Positions 7,275 through 12,911 of a DNA stretch of 12,911 nt are shown piece after piece (positions within the stretch are counted from its first letter, which is position 1; the number at the start of each line of letters is the position of its first letter). The stretch is taken from contig JAMCSM010000206.1 in assembly GCA_023380915.1 (NCBI GenBank), forward strand, positions 1-12,911, written 5' to 3'. This stretch comes from Actinomycetota bacterium. Its GTDB lineage: Bacteria; Actinomycetota; Humimicrobiia; Humimicrobiales; Humimicrobiaceae. The notes beneath the pieces were generated by a model. That model made no database searches and was not told where the DNA came from. It saw nothing but the letters and a program-made list of their open reading frames with translations. The position numbers and the translations under genes are program-made.

Positions 7275-8332
7275 AAGCTTTACTTTTTACTGATAAGGGA
7301 ATGTCAAAAATAAGTGAGGTTAAAAAACCGGATATAAATGAATCCGAAATACTGGTGAAAGTAAAATCATGCGCTATTTGCGGAACTGACATCAAGCTGG
7401 ATAAAGACTCCAGCACAAAGCTTGCAAAAACCGGAATAAAAAACATGCCTTTTCCCAGGATAACGGGTCATGAAATGACAGGAGTCATTGAAGAAAAGGG
7501 TGGAAAAGTAAAACTGTTTGAAATTGGCGGAAAGGTCAATGTAGCACCAGTAATTCCGTGCATGAAATGTGATTACTGTAAAATGGGTAAAATGGAAGTT
7601 TGTGATAATAAAATCACTTTTGGATTTGACATAGATGGTGGTTTTTCAGAATTTTTAAAAGTACCGGAAATTGCTATTAGTGCAGGGTGTGTCAATAAAA
7701 TCGGTGACGGTTTAAGCTTTGATGAAGGAACATTCACCGAACCTTTAGCGGTTGTTTTAAATAGTCAGGAAAGATCAAGAGTAGGCAAAGATGATATGGT
7801 ACTTATTATTGGTGCAGGGCCTATAGGTATACTGCAAATTCAGATAGCTAAATATAACAACGCTAAAAAAGTCATTATTGCTGAGATTTCTGAAGACAGG
7901 CTTAATATTGCAAAGAAATTTAATCCTGATGTATTGATTAACACCAAAGAAAATGATCTTGTTGAGGCCGTGCTAAAAGAAACGGATGGCGAGGGAGCAG
8001 ATGCCGTAATGGTTTGTGCGTCAGTAAAAGCATTATTTGAAAATAGTATTAAAGTTGTAAAAAAACTAGGAAGGATTAATTTTTTCACTGGTCTACCTAA
8101 AGAAGATTCAAAAATCATAATTGATGCCAATCTTGTGCACTATAATGAAATTGAAATTACAGGCACTAGCGACTCAACACCGCTTCAAAATAGAACTGCC
8201 TTGGATCTTTTAAATTCAAAAAAAATAAGAGTTGATGATTTAATAACTCATAAATTTTCAATAGATAATTACTATGAAGGCTTGCATGTTGCAGCTTCCG
8301 GAAAAGCCATGAAAGTGGTAATCAACCTGTAA
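7271..8332 (+). CDS. Zinc-dependent MDR dehydrogenase 1 (sorbitol/threonine dehydrogenase-like)
   Basis: The 353-residue medium-chain dehydrogenase has the catalytic zinc residues Cys37 (CAICGTD), His67-Glu68 (TGHEMTG) and Glu157 (TEPLA). Cys97, Cys100, Cys103 and Cys111 form the structural zinc lobe. The NAD(P)-binding Rossmann motif is GAGPIG (181-186), followed by an acidic strand end (IIAEIS). It probably oxidises a polyol or secondary alcohol to the ketone, or the reverse. The TTG start has AAAGGA (7259-7264) six bases upstream and overlaps the previous stop by four bases. Residues 244-250 (DAVMVCA), in the usual GADAVM strand of the cofactor domain, are encoded by a 21-base stretch found exactly again in the next gene. 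The family is sure; the substrate is unknown. Confidence 0.9.
   Translation: MKALLFTDKGMSKISEVKKPDINESEILVKVKSCAICGTDIKLDKDSSTKLAKTGIKNMPFPRITGHEMTGVIEEKGGKVKLFEIGGKVNVAPVIPCMKCDYCKMGKMEVCDNKITFGFDIDGGFSEFLKVPEIAISAGCVNKIGDGLSFDEGTFTEPLAVVLNSQERSRVGKDDMVLIIGAGPIGILQIQIAKYNNAKKVIIAEISEDRLNIAKKFNPDVLINTKENDLVEAVLKETDGEGADAVMVCASVKALFENSIKVVKKLGRINFFTGLPKEDSKIIIDANLVHYNEIEITGTSDSTPLQNRTALDLLNSKKIRVDDLITHKFSIDNYYEGLHVAASGKAMKVVINL
8000..8020 (+). repeat. 21-bp exact direct repeat, copy 1 (in dehydrogenase 1)
   Basis: The stretch begins gatgccgtaatgg and ends ttgtgcg. It encodes DAVMVCA at residues 244-250, where this motif is normal for the Rossmann domain (GADxVxxxA). It recurs exactly at 8611-8631. 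The flanking bases differ on both sides. Confidence 0.9.
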
Positions 8333-8397
8333 ATAGGAACAGTCTTTATAATTAGATAATTAACATATTAAATTAAAATTAAATTGAGGTGAAAATC

Positions 8398-9522
8398 TTG
8401 GAAGTAAATGCACTGGAATGCACCGGAATAAATGAATTAAAGCTGAAAAAATTTAGAAAGCCCGAACCGCAATACGATTCACTTTTGATGAAAATAAAAA
8501 CTTGTGGTATTTGTGGCACAGACAGTCATGGCATCGAAGGTAAAAGATCCATTAATTATCCATTTATTCCTGGTCATGAAATAGTGGGGGTTGTTGAATC
8601 TTTCGGCAAGGATGCCGTAATGGTTTGTGCGATATTAAATGCTGACACAATAAAGATTGGTGATAGGATAACCATAAACCCGCGCATTGTTTGCGGAAGG
8701 TGCTATTACTGCCAGAATTTCCCATTGAACCAGGAGATGTGCATAAATTCCATAACAGCTACTTCAATTGGAAGTAAAAATTACCCGCACTTATTCGGAG
8801 GATGGTCCGAATATTTATATGTATTGCCGGGATCGGAAATAATAAAATTGCCTGACAGTCTTTCAGATGAACTGGCAACTTTAATTGAGCCATACTCATG
8901 CACTGTAGGTTGTGTAGATAATTATGAAAGGATACATGATTGGAAAGCCGGAGATTCATTTAAAATAAACGATACCGTAGTAGTATATGGCGTGGGTGCA
9001 ATTGGAATTTTAATTATTGCAGGTTTTTCTTTAGCAGGAGTTGAGGAAATAATAGCAATAGATGCCAGAGATGACAGGCTGCAGCTGGCTAGACAATTTG
9101 GTGCAAGACATACTTTAAATATTCTATCAACTACCCGGGACGAAAGAATAAAAAATATTAAAGAAATTACTGAAAATATAGGAGCAGGCGTGGTCGTGGA
9201 AGCTTGTGGAGTACCAGAAATTATAAATGAGGAGATTAGCTTATTGAAAAGGGGTGGAATTTTTTTTGAAATAGGCCACTTATTGAATTCAGGAGAAGCA
9301 AAAATTGATCCATATATTGTTTGCCGAAATGAAATTAAAATCATTGGCCGATATGCTTATCCCACCAGTCAAATTATGCTGTATGCAGCAAAGATTTTAG
9401 AGAAGGAAGATTTACCATATAGAAAACTATTAAAATTTTTTAAACTGGATCAGTACAGAGAAGTTATATTTGATAAAAAAGGTGCAGATGTAATTAAACC
9501 GGCATTTAAAATGTATGAGTAG
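8398..9522 (+). CDS. Zinc-dependent MDR dehydrogenase 2 (Tdh-like) with odd N-terminal insert
   Basis: This 374-residue medium-chain dehydrogenase has catalytic-zinc residues Cys39 (CGICGTD), His60-Glu61 (PGHEIVG) and a Glu in LIEPYSC (162-168). Its structural-zinc cysteines are Cys99, Cys102, Cys105 and Cys115, and the cofactor loop is YGVGAIG (197-203). The TTG at 8398 is chosen because a near-perfect site (GAGGTGA, 8386-8392) lies six bases upstream; the in-frame GTG at 8389 lies inside that site. Residues 72-78 (DAVMVCA), between HE and GDR, are encoded by 21 bases identical to part of dehydrogenase 1 but at a non-equivalent place. The HE-to-GDR distance is 26 residues, and 19 without them. 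The frame stays open and all zinc ligands remain, so activity is possible. It is the last gene of the cluster and probably oxidises or reduces a pathway intermediate. Confidence 0.87.
   Translation: MEVNALECTGINELKLKKFRKPEPQYDSLLMKIKTCGICGTDSHGIEGKRSINYPFIPGHEIVGVVESFGKDAVMVCAILNADTIKIGDRITINPRIVCGRCYYCQNFPLNQEMCINSITATSIGSKNYPHLFGGWSEYLYVLPGSEIIKLPDSLSDELATLIEPYSCTVGCVDNYERIHDWKAGDSFKINDTVVVYGVGAIGILIIAGFSLAGVEEIIAIDARDDRLQLARQFGARHTLNILSTTRDERIKNIKEITENIGAGVVVEACGVPEIINEEISLLKRGGIFFEIGHLLNSGEAKIDPYIVCRNEIKIIGRYAYPTSQIMLYAAKILEKEDLPYRKLLKFFKLDQYREVIFDKKGADVIKPAFKMYE
8611..8631 (+). repeat. 21-bp exact direct repeat, copy 2 (in dehydrogenase 2)
   Basis: This is identical to 8000-8020 and read in the same codon phase (DAVMVCA), but it lies in the catalytic domain between the HE zinc ligand and the GDR motif, where the family has no such sequence. 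This copy is therefore the likely newcomer. Confidence 0.9.
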
Positions 9523-9679
9523 GAATTTTGATAGTATATCAGACCACTTAGATCTTTACGAATTGCTTATTAATGATAAAATTCTTATTTTTTGTGAATT
9601 GATTAACATTTTATATCATTTGCAAAACCCCAATATTATTTATGTTATATAATATACATTTTGCGTAAAATGTTAACTA
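9523..9679. other. Convergent intergenic gap with inverted repeat, no clear terminator
   Basis: The gap lies between the end of dehydrogenase 2 and the end of the oppositely directed flavodoxin pseudogene. TTAACATTTTA (9603-9613) and TAAAATGTTAA (9666-9676) form a perfect 11-base inverted repeat separated by 52 AT-rich bases. An RNA stem could form but it is AT-only, with no G+C core and no clean U-run. It may be a weak bidirectional terminator or a protein site. No small gene is seen here. Confidence 0.4.
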
Positions 9680-9971
9680 TTATAGCATCGGTGAACATGT
9701 ACTTAATTTGAACAGCTTTTGTTTTATAGATCCTGCCCACTTGATTGCTTTTTCAACCTCGCCACCCAATAATAGCCCTTCTGAAACTTTGACAAAAAAT
9801 GATTGTGGTTCAATCATAATATCAGCAGAAGCTTTTTTAAGTTCTTTTGATATTTTCTTTGAGGCAAACCAATTCCCTTGAGATCTTGCAAGCTATATTC
9901 AGATACAGCTATTAAATTTGCTTCACTTCTAATCCCTTCAAGCAATTGTTTGGGCAATAGTTTTAGTATTG
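9680..9971 (-). pseudogene. Flavodoxin pseudogene, 3' part (after the IS)
   Basis: Read on the - strand after the IS, the sequence continues NTKTIAQTIA, then an extra T near 9940 shifts the frame. It resumes as EGIRSEANLIAVSEYSLQDLKGI, then jumps near 9868-9873 to FASKKISKELKKASADIMI and on through EPQSFFVKVSEG and EVEKAIKWAGSIK, with TAA at 9680-9682. These are the first helix/second strand and the C-terminal part of a flavodoxin-family FMN protein. The middle (~50 residues, carrying the second FMN loop) is missing and the frame changes across the gap. Flavodoxins carry low-potential electrons in the cytoplasm. Three lesions (frameshift, internal deletion, IS insertion) make a working product impossible. 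The uninterrupted 63-codon frame at 9814-10005 is only a mixture of this pseudogene and the IS end. Recognition of both flavodoxin ends is clear by eye. Confidence 0.78.
9967..9971 (+). repeat. Target-site duplication TATTG, left copy
   Basis: TATTG immediately precedes the IS left end and recurs at 12556-12560. Deleting the IS plus one copy rejoins the flavodoxin codons as GGC AAT ACT AAA (Gly-Asn-Thr-Lys), which independently supports this boundary. The exact edge is uncertain by a base or two because the outermost IS bases are not symmetrical. Confidence 0.7.
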
Positions 9972-9973
9972 TG

Positions 9974-9993
9974 ATTCCGCACCCCAAGTGTAC
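9974..9993 (+). repeat. IS terminal inverted repeat, left
   Basis: The sequence attccgcaccccaagtgtac is the exact reverse complement of 12530-12549. The outer TGT-like bases (tgtg before the left, tgtc before the right complement) recall the TG-beginning ends usual in IS21 elements. Confidence 0.92.
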
Positions 9994-10020
9994 TACTTTT
10001 AACAAATTTTCCGCACCACC

Positions 10021-10110
10021 TTTGTACCACTAAAGTACAGTTTTTTGCAGGAGCATTGTACCACTTTGGAAATGTTTTTTGCAGCAAGCTTTGTACCACC
10101 CAAAACTATA
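10021..10110 (+). repeat. Left-end subterminal TTGTACCAC repeats
   Basis: Three copies of TTGTACCAC occur at 10022-10030, 10056-10064 and 10091-10099, with TTTTTTGCAG motifs between them (10041-10050 and 10075-10084). The last copy is part of a 21-base stretch (10090-10110) that recurs inverted at 12491-12511. IS21 elements commonly carry several such end repeats as transposase-binding sites. The left end has three copies and the right end one clear copy. Confidence 0.8.
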
Positions 10111-10138
10111 TAATTCCTCCTAAAACAAAATTAGGAGG
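10109..10138 (+). promoter_or_regulatory. istA leader: -10 element and SD-sequestering hairpin
   Basis: A consensus -10 TATAAT (10109-10114) is followed by a perfect 8-bp stem, CCTCCTAA (10116-10123) with TTAGGAGG (10131-10138) and a 7-base loop. The 3' arm contains AGGAGG (10133-10138), a ribosome binding site for the ATG at 10150. A transcript starting at the expected place after this -10 (about 10121) would lack most of the 5' arm and leave the site free. A transcript reading in from outside would form the stem and hide it. No good -35 is visible. The subterminal repeat touches the -10, so transposase binding could also repress it. Confidence 0.5.
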
Positions 10139-10170
10139 TACAAATAGAAATGGTTTATCGGGAGGTACAC

Positions 10171-11703
10171 ATGATTGAAATTAAAGAAATACTTTCAAGG
10201 CTTGCAAATGGCCATTCAATTAGATCCATTAGCAGTTGCCTTGGAATTCATAGGGATACAATAAGAAACTATGCTAAACTGGCCGTAGGGCTTGGATTTG
10301 ACAAGAACAATAAGCAAACCATAACAGATGATCTTGTTTCAAAGGTAAGAGGCTGTCTTTTTAGCACATATAACACAAACAGTGCCTGTCCCAGAAATAG
10401 TCTGCTGCTTCCCGTAAAGGACAAGATTGAACAGTATTTAGAACAGGGTCTTAAAGGTTCTAAAATAATAATTCTACTTGCCCGTCAGGGAATAAATGTA
10501 ACAAGTGACAGTTTCTACAGATTTGTAAAAGATAACTGCGTAAGCTACAGAAGGAAAAATATAACAGTCAGGCTTCCAGAAACGGATCCTGGAAAGTATG
10601 CTCAGGCAGACTTTGGATATCTGGGGAGGATATTTGAGGATGCTGGCAAAGAAAGAAAAGTTTATGCGCTGGTTATCACTCTTTGCTACAGCCGTCATAT
10701 GTTTGTATACATTACATTTTCCCAGGATATAACTGCTGTAATTGCCGGATTTGAGACTGGCTGGGCATATTTTGGAGGTATTACCGCCCTTGTCATAGTT
10801 GATAACTTAAAGCCTGCAGTAACTGTTCCGGGCAGAACCGATCCTGTAATTAACAAAAGCTTTCTTGAATATGCTCAAAGCCGGGGCTTTATCCCTGATC
10901 CGGCTAACATCGGTCATGCCAGGGGAAAACCAATAATTGAGCGGATGATACCATATGTTAGGGATAATTTTTTTGCCGGTGAAAAATTTTTAGGTATTGA
11001 TGACTGCAGTAAAAGAGCCATTAACTGGTGCACAAAGGTTGCAGGGACAAGAGTTCATGGGACCACAGGAAAAGTTCCAATTATTGTATTTGAAGAAAAT
11101 GAAAAGGATGTCCTTATCCCTTACTCATATGAGCGATATGATATTGCCCTGTGGGCAGTTTGCAAAGTTCATCCTGATCACCACATAAGATTTAAAAACA
11201 GCCTCTATAGCCTTCCAACAAGATATATTGGAAAATACCTTGACGTAAGGGGCGATAGCGCCCTTGTTAAGATTTATCATAATGGTTCTTTAATAAAAGT
11301 TCATAAAACAGTTGATGCGGGAAAAAGAAGTACTGATTTTGATGATTATCCAGCAGAGCTTACCCCATATACCTTAAGAAACCCAAAGTATCAAATAGAA
11401 GAAGGGTATAAAAAAAGTGATGCAATCGGAGCATTTATCGAAGAAATTCTATCAGGTCCTTATCCCTGGCACAGGCTGCGTAGCGCACAGAAAATACTTA
11501 GACTTGCAGACAGATATGGGACAGATAGAACAAGTGCAGCTCTTGTCAAAGCCAAAGCATACAGTATTTATGATATGAGAAGAATAGAAAACATATTAAA
11601 AAATGGGGTTGAAAATGATGTTGGCCAATCTGAATTAAAACAGCAAAAACCAGTTCAATTAAAATTTTTACGTGAAGCAAACTCTTTTAATCATTACAAA
11701 TAA
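10171..11703 (+). CDS. istA: IS21-family transposase IstA
   Basis: The 510-residue product is the DNA-cutting and joining transposase of IS21 elements. It begins with a helix-turn-helix region (IKEILSRLANGHSIRSISSCLGIHRDTIRNY, roughly 3-34). The RNase-H-like DDE core has Asp147 in AQADFGY, Asp211 in VIVDNLKP and Glu257 in KPIIERMIPYVRDNF. A C-terminal DNA-binding/dimerisation part follows. The length is full for the family. The ATG at 10171 is favoured because GGAGGT (10161-10166) is closely spaced and the product starts with the usual IEIKEIL. An in-frame ATG at 10150 with AGGAGG at 10133-10138 would add seven residues; that site is the one held in the leader hairpin. istB starts 14 bases after the stop. 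Confidence 0.93.
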   Translation: MIEIKEILSRLANGHSIRSISSCLGIHRDTIRNYAKLAVGLGFDKNNKQTITDDLVSKVRGCLFSTYNTNSACPRNSLLLPVKDKIEQYLEQGLKGSKIIILLARQGINVTSDSFYRFVKDNCVSYRRKNITVRLPETDPGKYAQADFGYLGRIFEDAGKERKVYALVITLCYSRHMFVYITFSQDITAVIAGFETGWAYFGGITALVIVDNLKPAVTVPGRTDPVINKSFLEYAQSRGFIPDPANIGHARGKPIIERMIPYVRDNFFAGEKFLGIDDCSKRAINWCTKVAGTRVHGTTGKVPIIVFEENEKDVLIPYSYERYDIALWAVCKVHPDHHIRFKNSLYSLPTRYIGKYLDVRGDSALVKIYHNGSLIKVHKTVDAGKRSTDFDDYPAELTPYTLRNPKYQIEEGYKKSDAIGAFIEEILSGPYPWHRLRSAQKILRLADRYGTDRTSAALVKAKAYSIYDMRRIENILKNGVENDVGQSELKQQKPVQLKFLREANSFNHYK

Positions 11704-11717
11704 GAAAGGAACACACA

Positions 11718-12476
11718 ATGGCAATATCAAAAGAACTAAAGGATGCAATGGTATTTCTTCGTCTTTCAGGAATACTGCCAACTCTTGAGGAAAGAATAGG
11801 CTATGCTGTCCAATCTAAGATAACAATAGTCGAATTTCTGGAGATGATATTTTATGATGAGCTTGAAAGAAGACAGACAAAACTACTAAATTCCAAGTTA
11901 AAAAAGGCAGGAGTTGAGGCCGATCTTGAAGTCTATGACTGGGATACAACAACAGCCTATGACAGAGATCTTGTAAAAGAGCTTTTTAGCTTAAATTTTA
12001 TTGATAAATATTATTCAGTACTTGCCTTTGGCTCTACCGGTGTCGGAAAAACCATGCTGGCCCGTCATCTGGCCTTTTGTGCACTAAAATCGGGACATTC
12101 TGTTATGTTTTGCCGTGCTGATAAGTTGTTTAAACACCTAAAACTATCAGGGCTTGACGGTACCAGAGATCGTGCAATGGGACAATACATAAGAGCCGGG
12201 CTTTTAATTATTGATGATTTTGCTGTTAAGGAAATGACAAGAGAAGAGGCTGATATTGTTTATGAGATTGTGCTGGAGCGATACTCTAAAAAATCAACAA
12301 TTATTACAAGTGCAAGATCTCCTGAGGAGTGGCAAAGTTTGTTCCCAGATCCAATAATAGGAAATTCAGTGCTTGATAGATTATGTCACAGCTCATATCA
12401 GGTAGAGATGACAGGTCCGTCTCTTAGGGAACAAAATAAACCTTACAAAAAATATAGCTCTTTGAAAAAAAATTAG
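11718..12476 (+). CDS. istB: IS21-family helper ATPase IstB
   Basis: The 252-residue AAA+ protein is related to DnaC and assists IstA in target selection and strand transfer. An N-terminal helical region (1-95) precedes Walker A GSTGVGKT (105-112) and Walker B LLIIDD (162-167). The later conserved segments include SARSPEEWQSLFPDP and GNSVLDRLCHSSY. The length is standard. The ATG follows AAAGGAA by a few bases, and the gene lies 14 bases after istA, so both are probably translated from one transcript. It ends 14 bases before the right subterminal repeat. No lesion is seen. Confidence 0.94.
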   Translation: MAISKELKDAMVFLRLSGILPTLEERIGYAVQSKITIVEFLEMIFYDELERRQTKLLNSKLKKAGVEADLEVYDWDTTTAYDRDLVKELFSLNFIDKYYSVLAFGSTGVGKTMLARHLAFCALKSGHSVMFCRADKLFKHLKLSGLDGTRDRAMGQYIRAGLLIIDDFAVKEMTREEADIVYEIVLERYSKKSTIITSARSPEEWQSLFPDPIIGNSVLDRLCHSSYQVEMTGPSLREQNKPYKKYSSLKKN

Positions 12477-12490
12477 GATATAATACTAAC

Positions 12491-12511
12491 TATAGTTTTG
12501 GGTGGTACAAA
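12491..12511 (-). repeat. IS right-end subterminal inverted repeat
   Basis: This is the exact reverse complement of 10090-10110 (21 of 21 bases) and contains one TTGTACCAC copy on the - strand. It is a likely IstA-binding site at the right end. A ttttgcag motif lies next to it on the same strand, as at the left end. Confidence 0.88.
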
Positions 12512-12529
12512 GGTACTGCAAAAGCCCTG

Positions 12530-12549
12530 GTACACTTGGGGTGCGGAAT
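12530..12549 (-). repeat. IS terminal inverted repeat, right
   Basis: The sequence gtacacttggggtgcggaat is an exact inverted match to 9974-9993. Confidence 0.92.
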
Positions 12550-12555
12550 GACAGT

Positions 12556-12560
12556 TATTG
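12556..12560 (+). repeat. Target-site duplication TATTG, right copy
   Basis: It directly follows the IS right end and matches 9967-9971. It forms part of the flavodoxin codons for Gly-Asn-Thr on the - strand. Confidence 0.7.
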
Positions 12561-12595
12561 CCAAATTTTGAATCATATAAAATAAGTGTTTTCAT
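12556..12595 (-). pseudogene. Flavodoxin pseudogene, 5' part (before the IS)
   Basis: On the - strand, ATG at 12595-12593 opens MKTLILYDSKFGN, the first strand and FMN-phosphate loop of a flavodoxin-family protein. The frame then enters the IS. It continues in frame at 9966 on the far side as TKTIAQTIA once the IS and one TATTG copy are removed. A ribosome binding site GAAAGG lies at 12610-12605, nine bases upstream of the ATG. This part is undamaged. Together with the 3' part it makes about 109 codons, against about 160 expected, because of the internal deletion. Confidence 0.75.
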
Positions 12596-12911
12596 TTAAT
12601 AATACCTTTCTTTATTTTTATTTCCATTAATTTTATGTGGTATATAATACTTTTGATATTAAAAAAATTTTAACCTTATTCTTTTATTATATTGTTAAAA
12701 AAAAATGAAAATATTATTAAAAAATTGTTAAATGCTGGAGTTTTATAAACAAGCTAATTAGACTTATTGCATTCTTATAATATAAAGAATGGAGCCTTAT
12801 ATATTTTGAATTGCTTTAGATGCTTACTATTTTTAATAAATTTTTCGGCAAAAAGGATTACATCCCCATACCAAAACACTAGACTTACATCTGGTATTTT
12901 CCACTTGTAAC
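12596..12911. other. AT-rich region upstream of the flavodoxin pseudogene
   Basis: These 316 bases should hold the promoter of the broken flavodoxin gene (- strand), but no pair of promoter boxes stands out in the A/T runs. On the - strand a frame open from the window end to TAA at 12775-12777 (KWKIPDVSLVFWYGDVIL and about 25 more residues) could be the 3' end of a gene entering from the right. I do not recognise it, and at about 44 codons it may be chance. A + strand frame of about 33 codons from TTG near 12807 has poor ribosome-binding spacing. Confidence 0.3.

Larger units (their letters stand above)
9972..12555 (+). mobile_element. Complete IS21-family insertion sequence (about 2.58 kb)
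   Basis: The element holds istA (DDE transposase) and istB (AAA+ helper) in the standard order. It is bounded by perfect 20-bp inverted repeats (9974-9993 and 12530-12549), with further 21-bp inverted subterminal repeats at 10090-10110 and 12491-12511. It is flanked by a probable 5-bp duplication, TATTG. Length, gene order and multiple end repeats fit the IS21 family. It sits in the flavodoxin gene. Both genes are full length with intact active-site motifs, so the element may still be mobile. Outside the 20-bp repeats the ends differ: TG precedes the left repeat, while the right one (complement) is preceded by ACTGTC. Confidence 0.9.

Noticed and set aside
9814..10005. A 63-codon - strand frame as a real small gene
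   Set aside because: Its first residues come from the IS end and the rest mixes true and shifted flavodoxin frames; the correct reading is a pseudogene.
10997..11188. A 63-codon + strand frame inside istA
   Set aside because: It is an alternative frame within the transposase coding region with no motif. A programmed frameshift is not needed because IstA is full length in one frame.
1..12911. CRISPR arrays, tRNA or rRNA genes, riboswitches
   Set aside because: No regularly spaced repeats, no cloverleaf or conserved rRNA segments and no recognisable riboswitch core were seen on either strand.

Overview
The window comes from a low-G+C bacterium (about one third G+C by eye). It has strong purine-rich Shine-Dalgarno sites, frequent TTG and GTG starts, and AGA/AGG/ATA-rich codon use. 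This fits an anaerobic, Clostridia-like Firmicute or another AT-rich anaerobic lineage; no marker gene is present to fix the taxon.

Layout. Positions 1-307 hold the C-terminal remnant of a cyclase/kynurenine-formamidase-like hydrolase, enclosed by a near-perfect 21-bp inverted repeat. Positions 401-471 hold a plausible promoter, an operator-like palindrome and a ribosome binding site. From 478 to 9522 all genes are on the + strand. In order they are: archaeal-type class I aldolase, a 46-codon pdxA remnant with an apparent internal deletion, a creatininase-family hydrolase, an FGGY carbohydrate kinase, a xylose-isomerase-type TIM-barrel protein, a uroporphyrinogen-decarboxylase-like protein, a Gfo/Idh/MocA oxidoreductase, and two zinc-dependent MDR dehydrogenases. 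Together they look like an intracellular route for an uncommon sugar, polyol or sugar acid: oxidation/reduction, aldose-ketose isomerisation, phosphorylation, then aldol cleavage to a triose phosphate. No transporter, regulator or corrinoid protein is in the window, so the substrate cannot be named.

From 9680 to 12595 lies a decayed flavodoxin gene on the - strand, split by a complete IS21-family element (about 9972-12555; istA, istB, terminal and subterminal inverted repeats, probable 5-bp target duplication TATTG). Removing the element and one TATTG copy restores an in-frame flavodoxin N-terminus, which fixes the insertion site. The istA leader carries a hairpin that would hide the first ribosome binding site in read-through transcripts. 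The last 316 bases are AT-rich and hold at most the 3' end of an unrecognised - strand gene.

Rearrangement recurs here: a truncated cyclase, an internally deleted pdxA, a frameshifted and internally deleted flavodoxin, and a 21-bp stretch of one dehydrogenase gene repeated exactly at a non-equivalent place in its neighbour.
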